Part shown: in pieces, positions 53,004 to 61,043 of the stretch
Position numbering within the stretch: position 1 is the first letter of the stretch
Layout of the letters: every line of letters begins with the position of its first letter
Origin: Sporosarcina pasteurii
Lineage (GTDB): Bacteria > Bacillota > Bacilli > Bacillales_A > Planococcaceae
Direction: 5' to 3'
NCBI RefSeq assembly: GCF_041295575.1
Contig: NZ_CP160452.1
Span: 186,001 to 250,000 of the forward strand
DNA length: 64,000 nt
Made by a program: the position numbers and the translations under genes
The notes under the pieces: generated by a model
What the model saw: the letters and a program-made list of their open reading frames with translations, nothing else
Told to the model about the DNA's origin: nothing
The model's database searches: none

Positions 53004-54727
53004 AATTATTTCAAACGTATATCGTCCCGTATCTTAAAAAATATAAGAAGGCGATGATCGCGACCATTCTTTTAGGTGCATTAGCTGTCTTATCGGGTGC
53101 CATGTTAACATTTTCTTCGGGATATTTGATATCAAGAGCTTCTGAAATGCCGGAGACAATCTTACTTCTTTATATTCCTATCGTTTTGGTTCGTACGTTT
53201 GGTTTATCCCGTGCGGTCAGTCACTATTTGGAGCGGTTGGCAGGTCATAACGCTGTCCTTAAAATCTTATCGGAAATGCGCGTAAAATTATACGGCATGC
53301 TTGAACCGCAAGCGTTATTGATACGTGCTCGCTTTCAAACGGGAGATTTACTTGGGACATTAGCGGATGATATTGAACATTTACAAGACGTTTATATTCG
53401 GACAATATTCCCAACGGTTGTGGGGCTCTGTTTATTCGTTTATGCCACCGTGATGTTAGCGCTTTTTGATTGGCTTTTTGCAATTTGGATCGCGTTTTGT
53501 TTAAGTGTTATTGTATTCTTTTATCCGATGATTTCCTTATATACATTAAAAAAACATCAGCGCGATGCGAAAAGGAAGCGCGGCCATTTATATCGGACTT
53601 TGACAGACGCTGTATTTGGAATTAGTGACTGGTTAATTAGTGGAAGGAAAGAGCGTTTTATTGATGGTTTTATGAAAGATAGTGTATCCAGTCATAAAAT
53701 GGAAAGTAAATTAGCTTACTGGAATCAATCGCGCGGTTTCCAATTGCAAGTCATATCAGGGGTAATTTTATTAATGGTTGGTATTTGGGCAGGGAATATG
53801 GCTGTTCAAGGGGAAGTTGTTCCTGCTTATATTGCGGCGTTTACATTAGTTACGTTGCCGATTTTAGAAGGGCTTATCCCACTTTCGCATGCGATTGAAC
53901 GGATTCCAGCTTACGGAGAATCCTTGCAACGAATTGAATCGATTCAACAGTTTGTGCCAAAAGAGGAAATCAGTCGAGGAAATGTGCAGACAACTAGGGA
54001 AGCGGATATATCGCTTCAGAACTTATCTTATCGCTATGAAGGTGAGCAAGCCAATGCACTTCACCAAATTTCGTTAGCGATTCCTCATGGTCGAAAACTT
54101 GCTTTACTTGGAAAAAGCGGTGCTGGAAAATCAACTTTAATTCAATTACTGCAAAGCGCCATACAGCCAACCTCAGGTCATGTGCGCATTAATGAACATG
54201 CGCCAGTCGAATATGGTGAACAAATTTACGACGTAGTTGGCGTCTTAAATCAAAAACCGTATTTATTTGCGACGACAGTGGAAAACAATATTCGTTTAGG
54301 CAATCAACAAGCGACAAAAGAAGAAATAGAAGCAGTGGTTAAGCAAGTAAGATTGGACGAATATATTAACTCCCTGCCTAATGGTTTACAAACACAAATG
54401 GAAGAAACAGGGCAACGTTTTTCTGGCGGTGAACGTCAGCGAATTGCACTTGCAAGAATCTTATTAAAGGACACGCCGATTGTGATCTTAGATGAACCGA
54501 CAATCGGATTAGATCCATTTATCGAAAATGAATTGGTTGAGACGATTATGACGAGTTTACAAGACAAAACTGTTATTTGGATTACGCATCATTTAACAGG
54601 TATCGAACGAATGGATCAAGTGTTATTTTTAGATAAAGGGCAGATTGCGATACAAGGCACGCATGAAGAATTGATGCGTACAAATGAACGTTATCAACAA
54701 TTGTATAAGCTTGACCGTGGAGATTAA
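53000..54727 (+). CDS. cydC: ABC exporter subunit CydC
   Basis: This 575-residue partner of CydD has six helices, then Walker A GKSGAGKST, signature FSGGERQRIALARIL and Walker B IVILDEPTIGLD. VRTFGLSRAVSHYLERLAGH is typical of CydC. It starts at the ATGA overlap and closes the cydABDC operon. Confidence 0.93.
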   Translation: MKLFQTYIVPYLKKYKKAMIATILLGALAVLSGAMLTFSSGYLISRASEMPETILLLYIPIVLVRTFGLSRAVSHYLERLAGHNAVLKILSEMRVKLYGMLEPQALLIRARFQTGDLLGTLADDIEHLQDVYIRTIFPTVVGLCLFVYATVMLALFDWLFAIWIAFCLSVIVFFYPMISLYTLKKHQRDAKRKRGHLYRTLTDAVFGISDWLISGRKERFIDGFMKDSVSSHKMESKLAYWNQSRGFQLQVISGVILLMVGIWAGNMAVQGEVVPAYIAAFTLVTLPILEGLIPLSHAIERIPAYGESLQRIESIQQFVPKEEISRGNVQTTREADISLQNLSYRYEGEQANALHQISLAIPHGRKLALLGKSGAGKSTLIQLLQSAIQPTSGHVRINEHAPVEYGEQIYDVVGVLNQKPYLFATTVENNIRLGNQQATKEEIEAVVKQVRLDEYINSLPNGLQTQMEETGQRFSGGERQRIALARILLKDTPIVILDEPTIGLDPFIENELVETIMTSLQDKTVIWITHHLTGIERMDQVLFLDKGQIAIQGTHEELMRTNERYQQLYKLDRGD

Positions 54728-54734
54728 TTAAAGG

Positions 54735-54782
54735 AGAGCCAAAATGGTTTGTTTGTAGACGACCATTTTAGCTCTTTTTATT
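54735..54782 (+). terminator. Terminator of the cyd operon
   Basis: AGAGCCAAAATGGT / ACCATTTTAGCTCT with a T5 tail. Confidence 0.9.
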
Positions 54783-54869
54783 ATGTCTCGATCTTTTTAA
54801 ATGTAGTATTTCACTGTGGTAAAATAGGGATATTGTAAAATCGAATGTAAGCGTGAGGAGATTAGTTAT

Positions 54870-56606
54870 ATGGAGAATACACAAACGGGTTTAAAGCCTT
54901 TTATTAAGTTGATTTTATCGACGAAAATACCGAAAAACGCATTAATTATCGGGATGGTTGGAAGTATATTAACGACACTTGCGGGATTAGTGGTTCCAAT
55001 TCTTACGAAAAACTTGGTGGATGGTTTTTCCGTAGCCTCTATAAGCTTCCCTTTGCTTATCGCGATTGGGATTGCCTTTGTTGTTCAAGCAATCATTAGT
55101 GGAATCTCAATTTATTTACTCGCGGCGGTTGGCCAGAAAATCGTCGCAAGTCTGCGGGAAAGAATGTGGTTAAAACTCGTTCGTTTACCCGTCGGTTATT
55201 ATGACCAAAATTCAAGTGGTGAAACAGTAAGCCGTGTTGTCAATGATACGAGTGTCGTGAAAGATTTAATTACTGACCATTTCCCGCAGTTTATTGCAGG
55301 CATTATTTCGATTATTGGTGCTGTCACGTTGCTGTTAATTATGGATTGGAAGATGACACTACTCATGCTCATCGCAGTGCCAGTCACTTTAGCGATTATG
55401 ATTCCGCTTGGCAAGCGCATGGCGAAAATTTCTAGAGGGCTGCAAGATGAGACTGCAACGTTTACTGGAAACGTTCAACAAACGCTTAGTGAAATTCGTT
55501 TGATGAAAGCATCTACAGCGGAAAAAGATGAAGAAGCAAAAGGGTTGTCAGGCATTGAGAAGCTTTTAGGATTTGGATTAAAAGAGGCGCGTGTTTTTGC
55601 ACTGATTGCCCCGTTAATGCAGTTTGTTATTATGCTCGTCATTGTTGTGATTATTGCGTACGGCGGCATGCGTGTCGCAAGCGGAGAGATGTCAACAGGA
55701 ACACTAGTCGCATTTCTGTTATATTTATTCCAAATCATTATGCCAATTACGACGTTTGCGATGTTCTTTACGCAATTGCAAAAAGCGAAAGGGGCAACGG
55801 AGCGTATTATTGACGTATTGAATGTTCCTTTAGAGAGTGGACAAAATGGCAATGAAATAGATATTGCGAATCAGCCAATTGAAGTATCGAATATTTCTTT
55901 TTCATACACAGAAGACGAACCAGTGATTGATGGGATTTCATTCCGCGCAAATCCTGGGGAAATGATTGCTTTTGCCGGACCGAGTGGGGGAGGAAAAACG
56001 ACTGTATTTGGTTTACTGGAACGCTTTTATGAACCATCAGCTGGGGAAATTAAAGTGGGCGATACGCCGATTCCAGATATTTCAATCCAGTCATGGCGAA
56101 GTCAAATCGGATATGTCGCGCAGGAAAGTGCGATGATGGCGGGAACAATTCGTGAAAATTTAACGTATGGTTTGGAAAATCGTGACGCGATTTCAGATGA
56201 ACGACTATGGGAAGTTGCTGAAATGGCTTACGCGGATCAGTTTATTAAAGAGTTTTCGAATGGTTTAGATACAGAAGTTGGCGAACGAGGCGTGAAACTT
56301 TCAGGTGGGCAAAGACAAAGAATTGCTATTGCTCGGGCGTTTTTAAGAGATCCAAAACTTTTAATGATGGACGAAGCGACCGCAAGTTTGGACAGTCAAT
56401 CTGAGAGTGTCGTTCAGCGAGCGTTGGGTCGCCTTATGGAAGGCCGTACAACATTTGTCATTGCACACCGTTTATCGACAATTGTGCATGCTGACCAAAT
56501 TATTTTTATTGAAAAAGGCCGGATTACGGGAAGAGGCACGCATGAAGAACTAACGCAATCACATCCGCTCTACCGTGAATTTGCAGCACAGCAGTTGACT
56601 GAGTAA
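54870..56606 (+). CDS. ABC multidrug exporter (BmrA/LmrA-like)
   Basis: This 578-residue half-transporter has six helices, then Walker A GPSGGGKTT, signature LSGGQRQRIAIARAF, Walker B LLMMDEATASLD and the switch HRLSTIVHAD. Sequence and size fit the homodimeric BmrA drug exporter of B. subtilis. It is monocistronic. GGAGA lies about eight bases before the ATG. The real substrates are unknown. Confidence 0.9.
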   Translation: MENTQTGLKPFIKLILSTKIPKNALIIGMVGSILTTLAGLVVPILTKNLVDGFSVASISFPLLIAIGIAFVVQAIISGISIYLLAAVGQKIVASLRERMWLKLVRLPVGYYDQNSSGETVSRVVNDTSVVKDLITDHFPQFIAGIISIIGAVTLLLIMDWKMTLLMLIAVPVTLAIMIPLGKRMAKISRGLQDETATFTGNVQQTLSEIRLMKASTAEKDEEAKGLSGIEKLLGFGLKEARVFALIAPLMQFVIMLVIVVIIAYGGMRVASGEMSTGTLVAFLLYLFQIIMPITTFAMFFTQLQKAKGATERIIDVLNVPLESGQNGNEIDIANQPIEVSNISFSYTEDEPVIDGISFRANPGEMIAFAGPSGGGKTTVFGLLERFYEPSAGEIKVGDTPIPDISIQSWRSQIGYVAQESAMMAGTIRENLTYGLENRDAISDERLWEVAEMAYADQFIKEFSNGLDTEVGERGVKLSGGQRQRIAIARAFLRDPKLLMMDEATASLDSQSESVVQRALGRLMEGRTTFVIAHRLSTIVHADQIIFIEKGRITGRGTHEELTQSHPLYREFAAQQLTE

Positions 56607-56610
56607 CATG

Positions 56611-56652
56611 AAAATCGCTTTACGGAAATATTTCTGTAGAGCGATTTTTTTA
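56611..56652 (+). terminator. Terminator of the BmrA-like gene
   Basis: AAATCGCTTTACGGAAA / TTTCTGTAGAGCGATTT stem with a G-T pair and T7 tail. Confidence 0.9.
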
Positions 56653-56910
56653 TCCACATTTTAGGAAGGCAACTTTCATTTGCAAATAAGTTATCAACGT
56701 TTTATTTGTGAATATCTACGTTCAAGAAATTCTATCCAGATTAATTCCGATTTCATCAACACTTCTTGTTTATAAAATCGGTAAATTGTTAGCAGTCTGA
56801 ATATCTTTTTAAATAAATATTGAATTCATTCACATACTCCCCATTTTTATTAACAAATGGATTGTTGGACGGCAATTCTTTGTTAATTTCCACAGGGTTA
56901 CTCACATATG

Positions 56911-57000
56911 TTCAAGTCATGGATTCTATCGTCTATACTTATCAACAATATTCGAAGGTGCCGACATTCCCTCGTTAGAAATATGGTATCTTTACCATAT
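56911..57000 (+). promoter_or_regulatory. Promoter and perfect palindrome before the EamA exporter
   Basis: TTCAAG (56911-56916), 17 bases, TATACT (56934-56939) is a likely promoter. Downstream in the leader is ATATGGTA-TCTT-TACCATAT (56981-57000), a perfect 8-bp palindrome placed for a road-block repressor. The preceding stretch from 56653 shows no gene or motif. Confidence 0.6.
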
Positions 57001-57021
57001 AGAGAAAAGAGGGGGATGGCA

Positions 57022-57915
57022 TTGTCGCAGCGCGTTGCATTTTTATTTGTACTGTTTGGCGCGATTCTTTGGGGGACGACGGGAACGGCGCAAACGTTTA
57101 TGCCGCAAACGATTCACCCGTTAGGCGTAGGGGCGTCTCGTTTAGCAGTTGGCGGATTTACATTACTAATTGTTTTACTTATTATGCGTAAGATTACTTT
57201 TCATAAATGGCCATGGAGGCCGACAATTTACGCCGCCATTTCAATGGCGGTGTTCCAGTACTTATTTTTCACCTCCGTCAGATTAACTGGCGTTGCGATT
57301 GGGACGGTTGTCACAATTGGCAGCGCGCCGGTGTTTTCTGGCGTGATTGAATGGGTGATTGCGAAACGTCGCCCGACACGTGTTTGGGCTTCAGCTACTT
57401 TTCTAGCGATTATCGGTTGTGGATTATTGTTTATAAATAAAGAAGGGATCGTCGTCAACCCGATTGGCGTTATCATGTCACTTTGCGCGGGTTCTTTATT
57501 CGCGATCTACACTCTTGTGAATAAGGAAGTACTTGACTCTGTTCCAGCCGTTCCCGCAGTTGCGGTGATTTTTTCAATAAGTGCATTGATGCTTTTTCCA
57601 TTTTTATTTATTTTTGAAACGGAAGGGCTGTTTACAGGCAGAGGCATTGCTGTTGTTTTATTTCTAGGATTTGCGACTACGAGTATTGCTTATATTTTAT
57701 TTTCAACAGGACTGAAGTATATTCCATCTTCCTCAGCGGTCACTTTGTCGCTTGCAGAGCCACTTACAGCTGCATTATTTAGTGTCATCGTTGTTGGGGA
57801 AAGGTTATCCGCTACTTCATGGACAGGGGTTGGGTTATTACTTGGCGGCATTCTTGTACTTACGCTTAGCGGAAGGCGGAAAGAGGTTAAATTTAGCGAG
57901 TTTGCAGGTGAATAA
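57022..57915 (+). CDS. EamA/DMT family exporter
   Basis: This exporter of about 297 residues has ten helices in two EamA repeats: FLFVLFGAILWGTTGTAQTFMP at the start and the second repeat with FAIYTLVNKEVLD and SSSAVTLSLAEPLTAALFSVIVVGERL. Substrates of the family are amino acids, drugs or metabolites; which one is unknown. GAGGG is eight bases before TTG at 57022 and too close to ATG at 57016. The frame extends upstream through the promoter, and that part is discarded. Confidence 0.87.
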   Translation: MSQRVAFLFVLFGAILWGTTGTAQTFMPQTIHPLGVGASRLAVGGFTLLIVLLIMRKITFHKWPWRPTIYAAISMAVFQYLFFTSVRLTGVAIGTVVTIGSAPVFSGVIEWVIAKRRPTRVWASATFLAIIGCGLLFINKEGIVVNPIGVIMSLCAGSLFAIYTLVNKEVLDSVPAVPAVAVIFSISALMLFPFLFIFETEGLFTGRGIAVVLFLGFATTSIAYILFSTGLKYIPSSSAVTLSLAEPLTAALFSVIVVGERLSATSWTGVGLLLGGILVLTLSGRRKEVKFSEFAGE

Positions 57916-58046
57916 AGGAACTCTTTCTTTTATCGCGAATCTATAAGGTAGAAGAATTTGATTTATATTCGCCACATTGATGATGAACTGGAAAATCCAC
58001 TATATGATGAGTCAGCTGAGTCTGATTAATAAGAAGGGGAGATATG

Positions 58047-58424
58047 ATGCAAACGCTTATCGTCCTTGGAGTTATCTATTTAGTCCTCGTTTTGGGTACT
58101 GATTATTATTTGAAGAAAACTTATCAAATTGATCGAAAGAAGAATACGCTGGATAAGAAACCAAGGTATTTACAATTTACTTTATTGTCCATTGTTTTCG
58201 TAGTGTATATTGTCACCGCAATTTATATGATTATCGTGCTGGAAGAATTCAATACACTTCTGATTGTCCTGCCGTTTTTGCTTGCCGTCACACTGATTCG
58301 CGGCATCTTTCAAAGAATATATAATCGGCTAGAAAAAATATGGATTCTAGAATACAATCAGGCTGTTTGGATAGTCGCTTTGTATTTATTTATATTGTTT
58401 TTCTATCCGTTTTCATTTGGTTGA
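58047..58424 (+). CDS. DUF4181 family membrane protein
   Basis: This 125-residue protein has four helices (about 2-18, 45-66, 72-88 and 106-122). The opening TLIVLGVIYLVLVLGTDYYLKKTY with a basic loop after the first helix resembles the DUF4181 family of Bacillales. Function is unknown. Two adjacent ATGs (58044, 58047) follow AAGAAGGGGAGA; the second has better spacing. A terminator follows. Confidence 0.75.
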   Translation: MQTLIVLGVIYLVLVLGTDYYLKKTYQIDRKKNTLDKKPRYLQFTLLSIVFVVYIVTAIYMIIVLEEFNTLLIVLPFLLAVTLIRGIFQRIYNRLEKIWILEYNQAVWIVALYLFILFFYPFSFG

Positions 58425-58460
58425 GAAACAAAAGTTAATGATACAGTCTAGTTGTACGTA

Positions 58461-58503
58461 AAAACGATGTTGTAGGCTTAGAAATCCTCAACATCGTTTT
58501 GTT
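58461..58503. terminator. Terminator between convergent genes
   Basis: AAAACGATGTTG / CAACATCGTTTT, a 12-bp stem with a 16-base loop, T-rich on both sides. Confidence 0.87.
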
Positions 58504-58561
58504 TAAACCGGTAGCATTGTTCACTGCCTAATTAGCCTCCGACTCAATTGACTGCAAAACT

Positions 58562-59137
58562 TTAGGCTAGATTTTCTTCATTCACTTGATCCTTATGAGA
58601 AAGTGTCTCAGGAACCTCACGCCTAACAGCACGCAGCAAAATAAGGAAAATAACATCCATGATGAGTGTAATGAACATGAAAATCAATATAAACATCATC
58701 CAATTTTCTTCCGCTAGATTTGGAGTGAAGGTTGAAGCCGCGAGAAAAACCAGATGAAGGATGATATAAATCTTAAAAGTATTGTGTGTTCGTTTGATCA
58801 ACATTGGACTGCCGTATTCCGCAACAATTTCCGTTAACAACTGAAAAATGAAATAGACAACAATCAGTTGAAGCATCATGAGTAATATCGAATAGGCATT
58901 CATTAAAATATGGGTTTGCTCATGAACGTTCACAAAAATCGTAGGAAACGTAATAAAAATCATCGCTGTTGCAAAAGCATGTGCTTTTTGTGCGGTAGGA
59001 TAACGTTTATACAATTTATTACACCCAGCCGCGATCATGAAATAACCAAGCGGCTCTGGAAGAATGTCGATGCCAAATTCAATTCGTATGAACACGAATA
59101 AATAGCCCCAAAATATTAAGTTCATTGCTTTTTTCAA
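58562..59137 (-). CDS. Six-helix membrane protein of unknown function
   Basis: This 191-residue protein has about six hydrophobic helices, a conserved-looking turn with LPEPLGYFMIAAGCNKLYKR, and an acidic hydrophilic tail. I do not recognise a family. Its TTG start (59137) overlaps the TGA stop of the upstream gene by two bases (TTGA), with GGGAGGA seven bases before, so it is translationally coupled to the secreted protein gene. The pair is divergent from a two-component system. Confidence 0.75.
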   Translation of the reverse strand: MKKAMNLIFWGYLFVFIRIEFGIDILPEPLGYFMIAAGCNKLYKRYPTAQKAHAFATAMIFITFPTIFVNVHEQTHILMNAYSILLMMLQLIVVYFIFQLLTEIVAEYGSPMLIKRTHNTFKIYIILHLVFLAASTFTPNLAEENWMMFILIFMFITLIMDVIFLILLRAVRREVPETLSHKDQVNEENLA

Positions 59138-60000
59138 TTGGCTTCCTCCCACCGTTGAATGATTTCACGAACGTCTTTTTTCTCCAAATAAAGTGGCTGA
59201 CTATATAACGGACTGTCTTCTGTGAATGAAATTCCAGATGCTGTCGTGCCGGAAAGTGTAAGAGATGACTGGATAGAACCGAAAAAGCGTGGCGAAATAG
59301 CCCAGTAAATATATAGATTGTCGCCTTTATTCATCTCAATTGGGAGTTCTAGTTCATCTAAATGGATACCCGGCATGTCTTGATCACTTTTCATCGAAGA
59401 TGCGCCATGCTGATTTGTTACAGTAGCAGAATCGATTTTAACTGTAATATATTTTTGGAATGACTCATTGACATCTATTGAAATTGACTCAATTGTAAGG
59501 TCCTCTTCAGCTTCATACCAGTTCATTGACCAGTCATTTCCGCCTGAACCGCCTAAAGGAGTAAGTACATGATTGACCAGCCTGTTAGGGCGAAGTGTTA
59601 CCTCTCCTATAGAGGGGGTAAGCATTTTGCCGTCATCAAATAACACAACAGCTGTATCTGATGTTAAAGGTTCATCTAAGTTAGTTTCGATATCAAAAGG
59701 ATCCATTTGGATATGAACTTGCCGTAAAGAATGGTGAGGAAACGTTTGAATAGGTTCTGCCGACTCATTTTCTAGTGCATATCCACGCATACCATTTAAA
59801 TTGATTGAAGAAACAACTGAAGTATCATTGGTGTTTGTTAAATAATAAAAAGTTAAAGTACTACCTTCATATACAACGGTGTCGATTGCATGTTCCAAAA
59901 AGATGGGTTCTTGAAGTTGTTTGGATTGGGCATATAATGTATTCACAATCCAACTTCCGCTAATGAATAATAAAGCAACCCAAAATAATCGACCGTTCAT
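59134..60000 (-). CDS. Secreted or membrane-anchored protein of unknown function
   Basis: This 288-residue protein has an N-terminal signal or anchor (about 5-24, LFWVALLFISGSWIVNTLYA) with no lipobox Cys. The rest is extracellular, rich in beta strands and acidic, without cysteines: a pattern of two or three beta-sandwich-like modules. I do not recognise a family. It is coupled to a membrane protein gene downstream and divergent from a response regulator/kinase operon that could respond to it. AGGAGGG precedes the ATG. Confidence 0.7.
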   Translation of the reverse strand: MNGRLFWVALLFISGSWIVNTLYAQSKQLQEPIFLEHAIDTVVYEGSTLTFYYLTNTNDTSVVSSINLNGMRGYALENESAEPIQTFPHHSLRQVHIQMDPFDIETNLDEPLTSDTAVVLFDDGKMLTPSIGEVTLRPNRLVNHVLTPLGGSGGNDWSMNWYEAEEDLTIESISIDVNESFQKYITVKIDSATVTNQHGASSMKSDQDMPGIHLDELELPIEMNKGDNLYIYWAISPRFFGSIQSSLTLSGTTASGISFTEDSPLYSQPLYLEKKDVREIIQRWEEAN

Positions 60001-60064
60001 ACAGACCCTCCTTTTTTAAGTGAATTACCCCATTATAACAAGTTCCCTTCATAACAACTATGCA

Positions 60065-60081
60065 TTTCTTAAGAATTTCTT
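60065..60081. promoter_or_regulatory. Phased TTTCTT direct repeats between divergent operons
   Basis: TTTCTT at 60065 and again at 60076, eleven bases apart (the repeat extends as TTTCTTAAGAA and TTTCTTCATAA). An 11-base phase is what OmpR-family response regulators usually bind. It lies between the secreted-protein operon and the response regulator gene. Confidence 0.45.
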
Positions 60082-60190
60082 CATAATTAAGGTGAACGAA
60101 TGTTAAGATTTGAGCAGTACAATAGATCATGTAGATACGAGAGATAGAAATTGATTTCTTCAAAATTGGAAAAGAACTGAGGTGGGTACA

Positions 60191-60883
60191 ATGGCTGCTT
60201 TCACAGTACTTGTTGCGGATGATGACCAAGATATCCGCGATGGGATTGAAATTTATTTGAAAAATGAAGGATACAACGTATTAAAGGCTGCAGATGGGCA
60301 AGAAGCGCTGACGTTGCTTGAAGATCATGATGTTCATCTCCTTATATTAGATATTATGATGCCGAACATGGATGGAATCACGGCGACTTTTAAAATTCGT
60401 GAGGCCCAGAACATTCCTATCATTATGTTAAGCGCTAAAGCCGAGGATTCCGATAAAATTCACGGTTTATCGGTCGGCGCGGATGATTATGTCACAAAGC
60501 CGTTTCATCCGATGGAACTGATGGCGAGGGTGAAATCACAATTGCGCCGTTATGTTCAATTCGGCACATATGAAGGGCCGCAGCAGAAGATTGTTGTGGA
60601 TGGATTGGAACTTGACGAAGAGGCAAAGGCGATTACTGTTGATGGTGAAGTCGTGAAATTTACACCGATTGAATATAAAATTACAGAATTACTGATGAAG
60701 CACGCGGGACGAGTATTTTCAATCCATGAAATTTACGAGCGTGTCTGGAATGAAGAAGCGTATAACGCGGAAAATATCGTTGCGGTGCATATACGGAAAA
60801 TTAGAGAAAAAATTGAAGCAGACCCGAAAAATCCTCGATATGTAAAGGTGGTGTGGGGCATTGGATACAAAATCGAGAAATGA
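60191..60883 (+). CDS. OmpR/PhoB-family response regulator
   Basis: This 230-residue protein has a receiver domain with acidic pair DDD near residues 9-11, phospho-acceptor Asp54 (LLILDIMMP) and Lys in DYVTKPFHP. The winged helix follows with FTPIEYKITELLMKHAGRVFSIHEIYERVWNEE and ENIVAVHIRKIREKI. It pairs with the kinase gene downstream. ATG at 60191 follows GAGGTGG. Confidence 0.93.
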   Translation: MAAFTVLVADDDQDIRDGIEIYLKNEGYNVLKAADGQEALTLLEDHDVHLLILDIMMPNMDGITATFKIREAQNIPIIMLSAKAEDSDKIHGLSVGADDYVTKPFHPMELMARVKSQLRRYVQFGTYEGPQQKIVVDGLELDEEAKAITVDGEVVKFTPIEYKITELLMKHAGRVFSIHEIYERVWNEEAYNAENIVAVHIRKIREKIEADPKNPRYVKVVWGIGYKIEK

Positions 60884-61043
60884 TTATTCCGTTGTTTGGT
60901 CAGTTATCGCAATACTTATTGCGGTGGCCAGCATAGCCTATTGTTTTTCGGCGGTTGTTGCAGTAGTCGAACATGGTTGGGGAAGAACAACACAAATGAT
61001 TAGCTATATTGCCCGCATTATAGGAGGGGGCCTTGGTTCATGA
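60861..61043 (+). CDS. Small one-helix membrane protein between regulator and kinase
   Basis: This 60-residue protein starts with TTG at 60861 inside the end of the response regulator gene (23-base overlap), with AAAGGTGGTG seven bases upstream. It ends overlapping the kinase start by four bases (ATGA). One helix (about 11-36) starts after a short charged stretch and is followed by a basic, glycine-rich tail. I do not recognise a family. The double coupling argues that it is expressed and may form part of the sensor complex. Confidence 0.65.
   Translation: MDTKSRNDYSVVWSVIAILIAVASIAYCFSAVVAVVEHGWGRTTQMISYIARIIGGGLGS

Noticed and set aside
57958..58029. Possible 23-residue peptide starting with TTG between the EamA and DUF4181 genes
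   Set aside because: The ribosome site (AAGGTAG) is weak and the peptide is too short to judge without conservation data.
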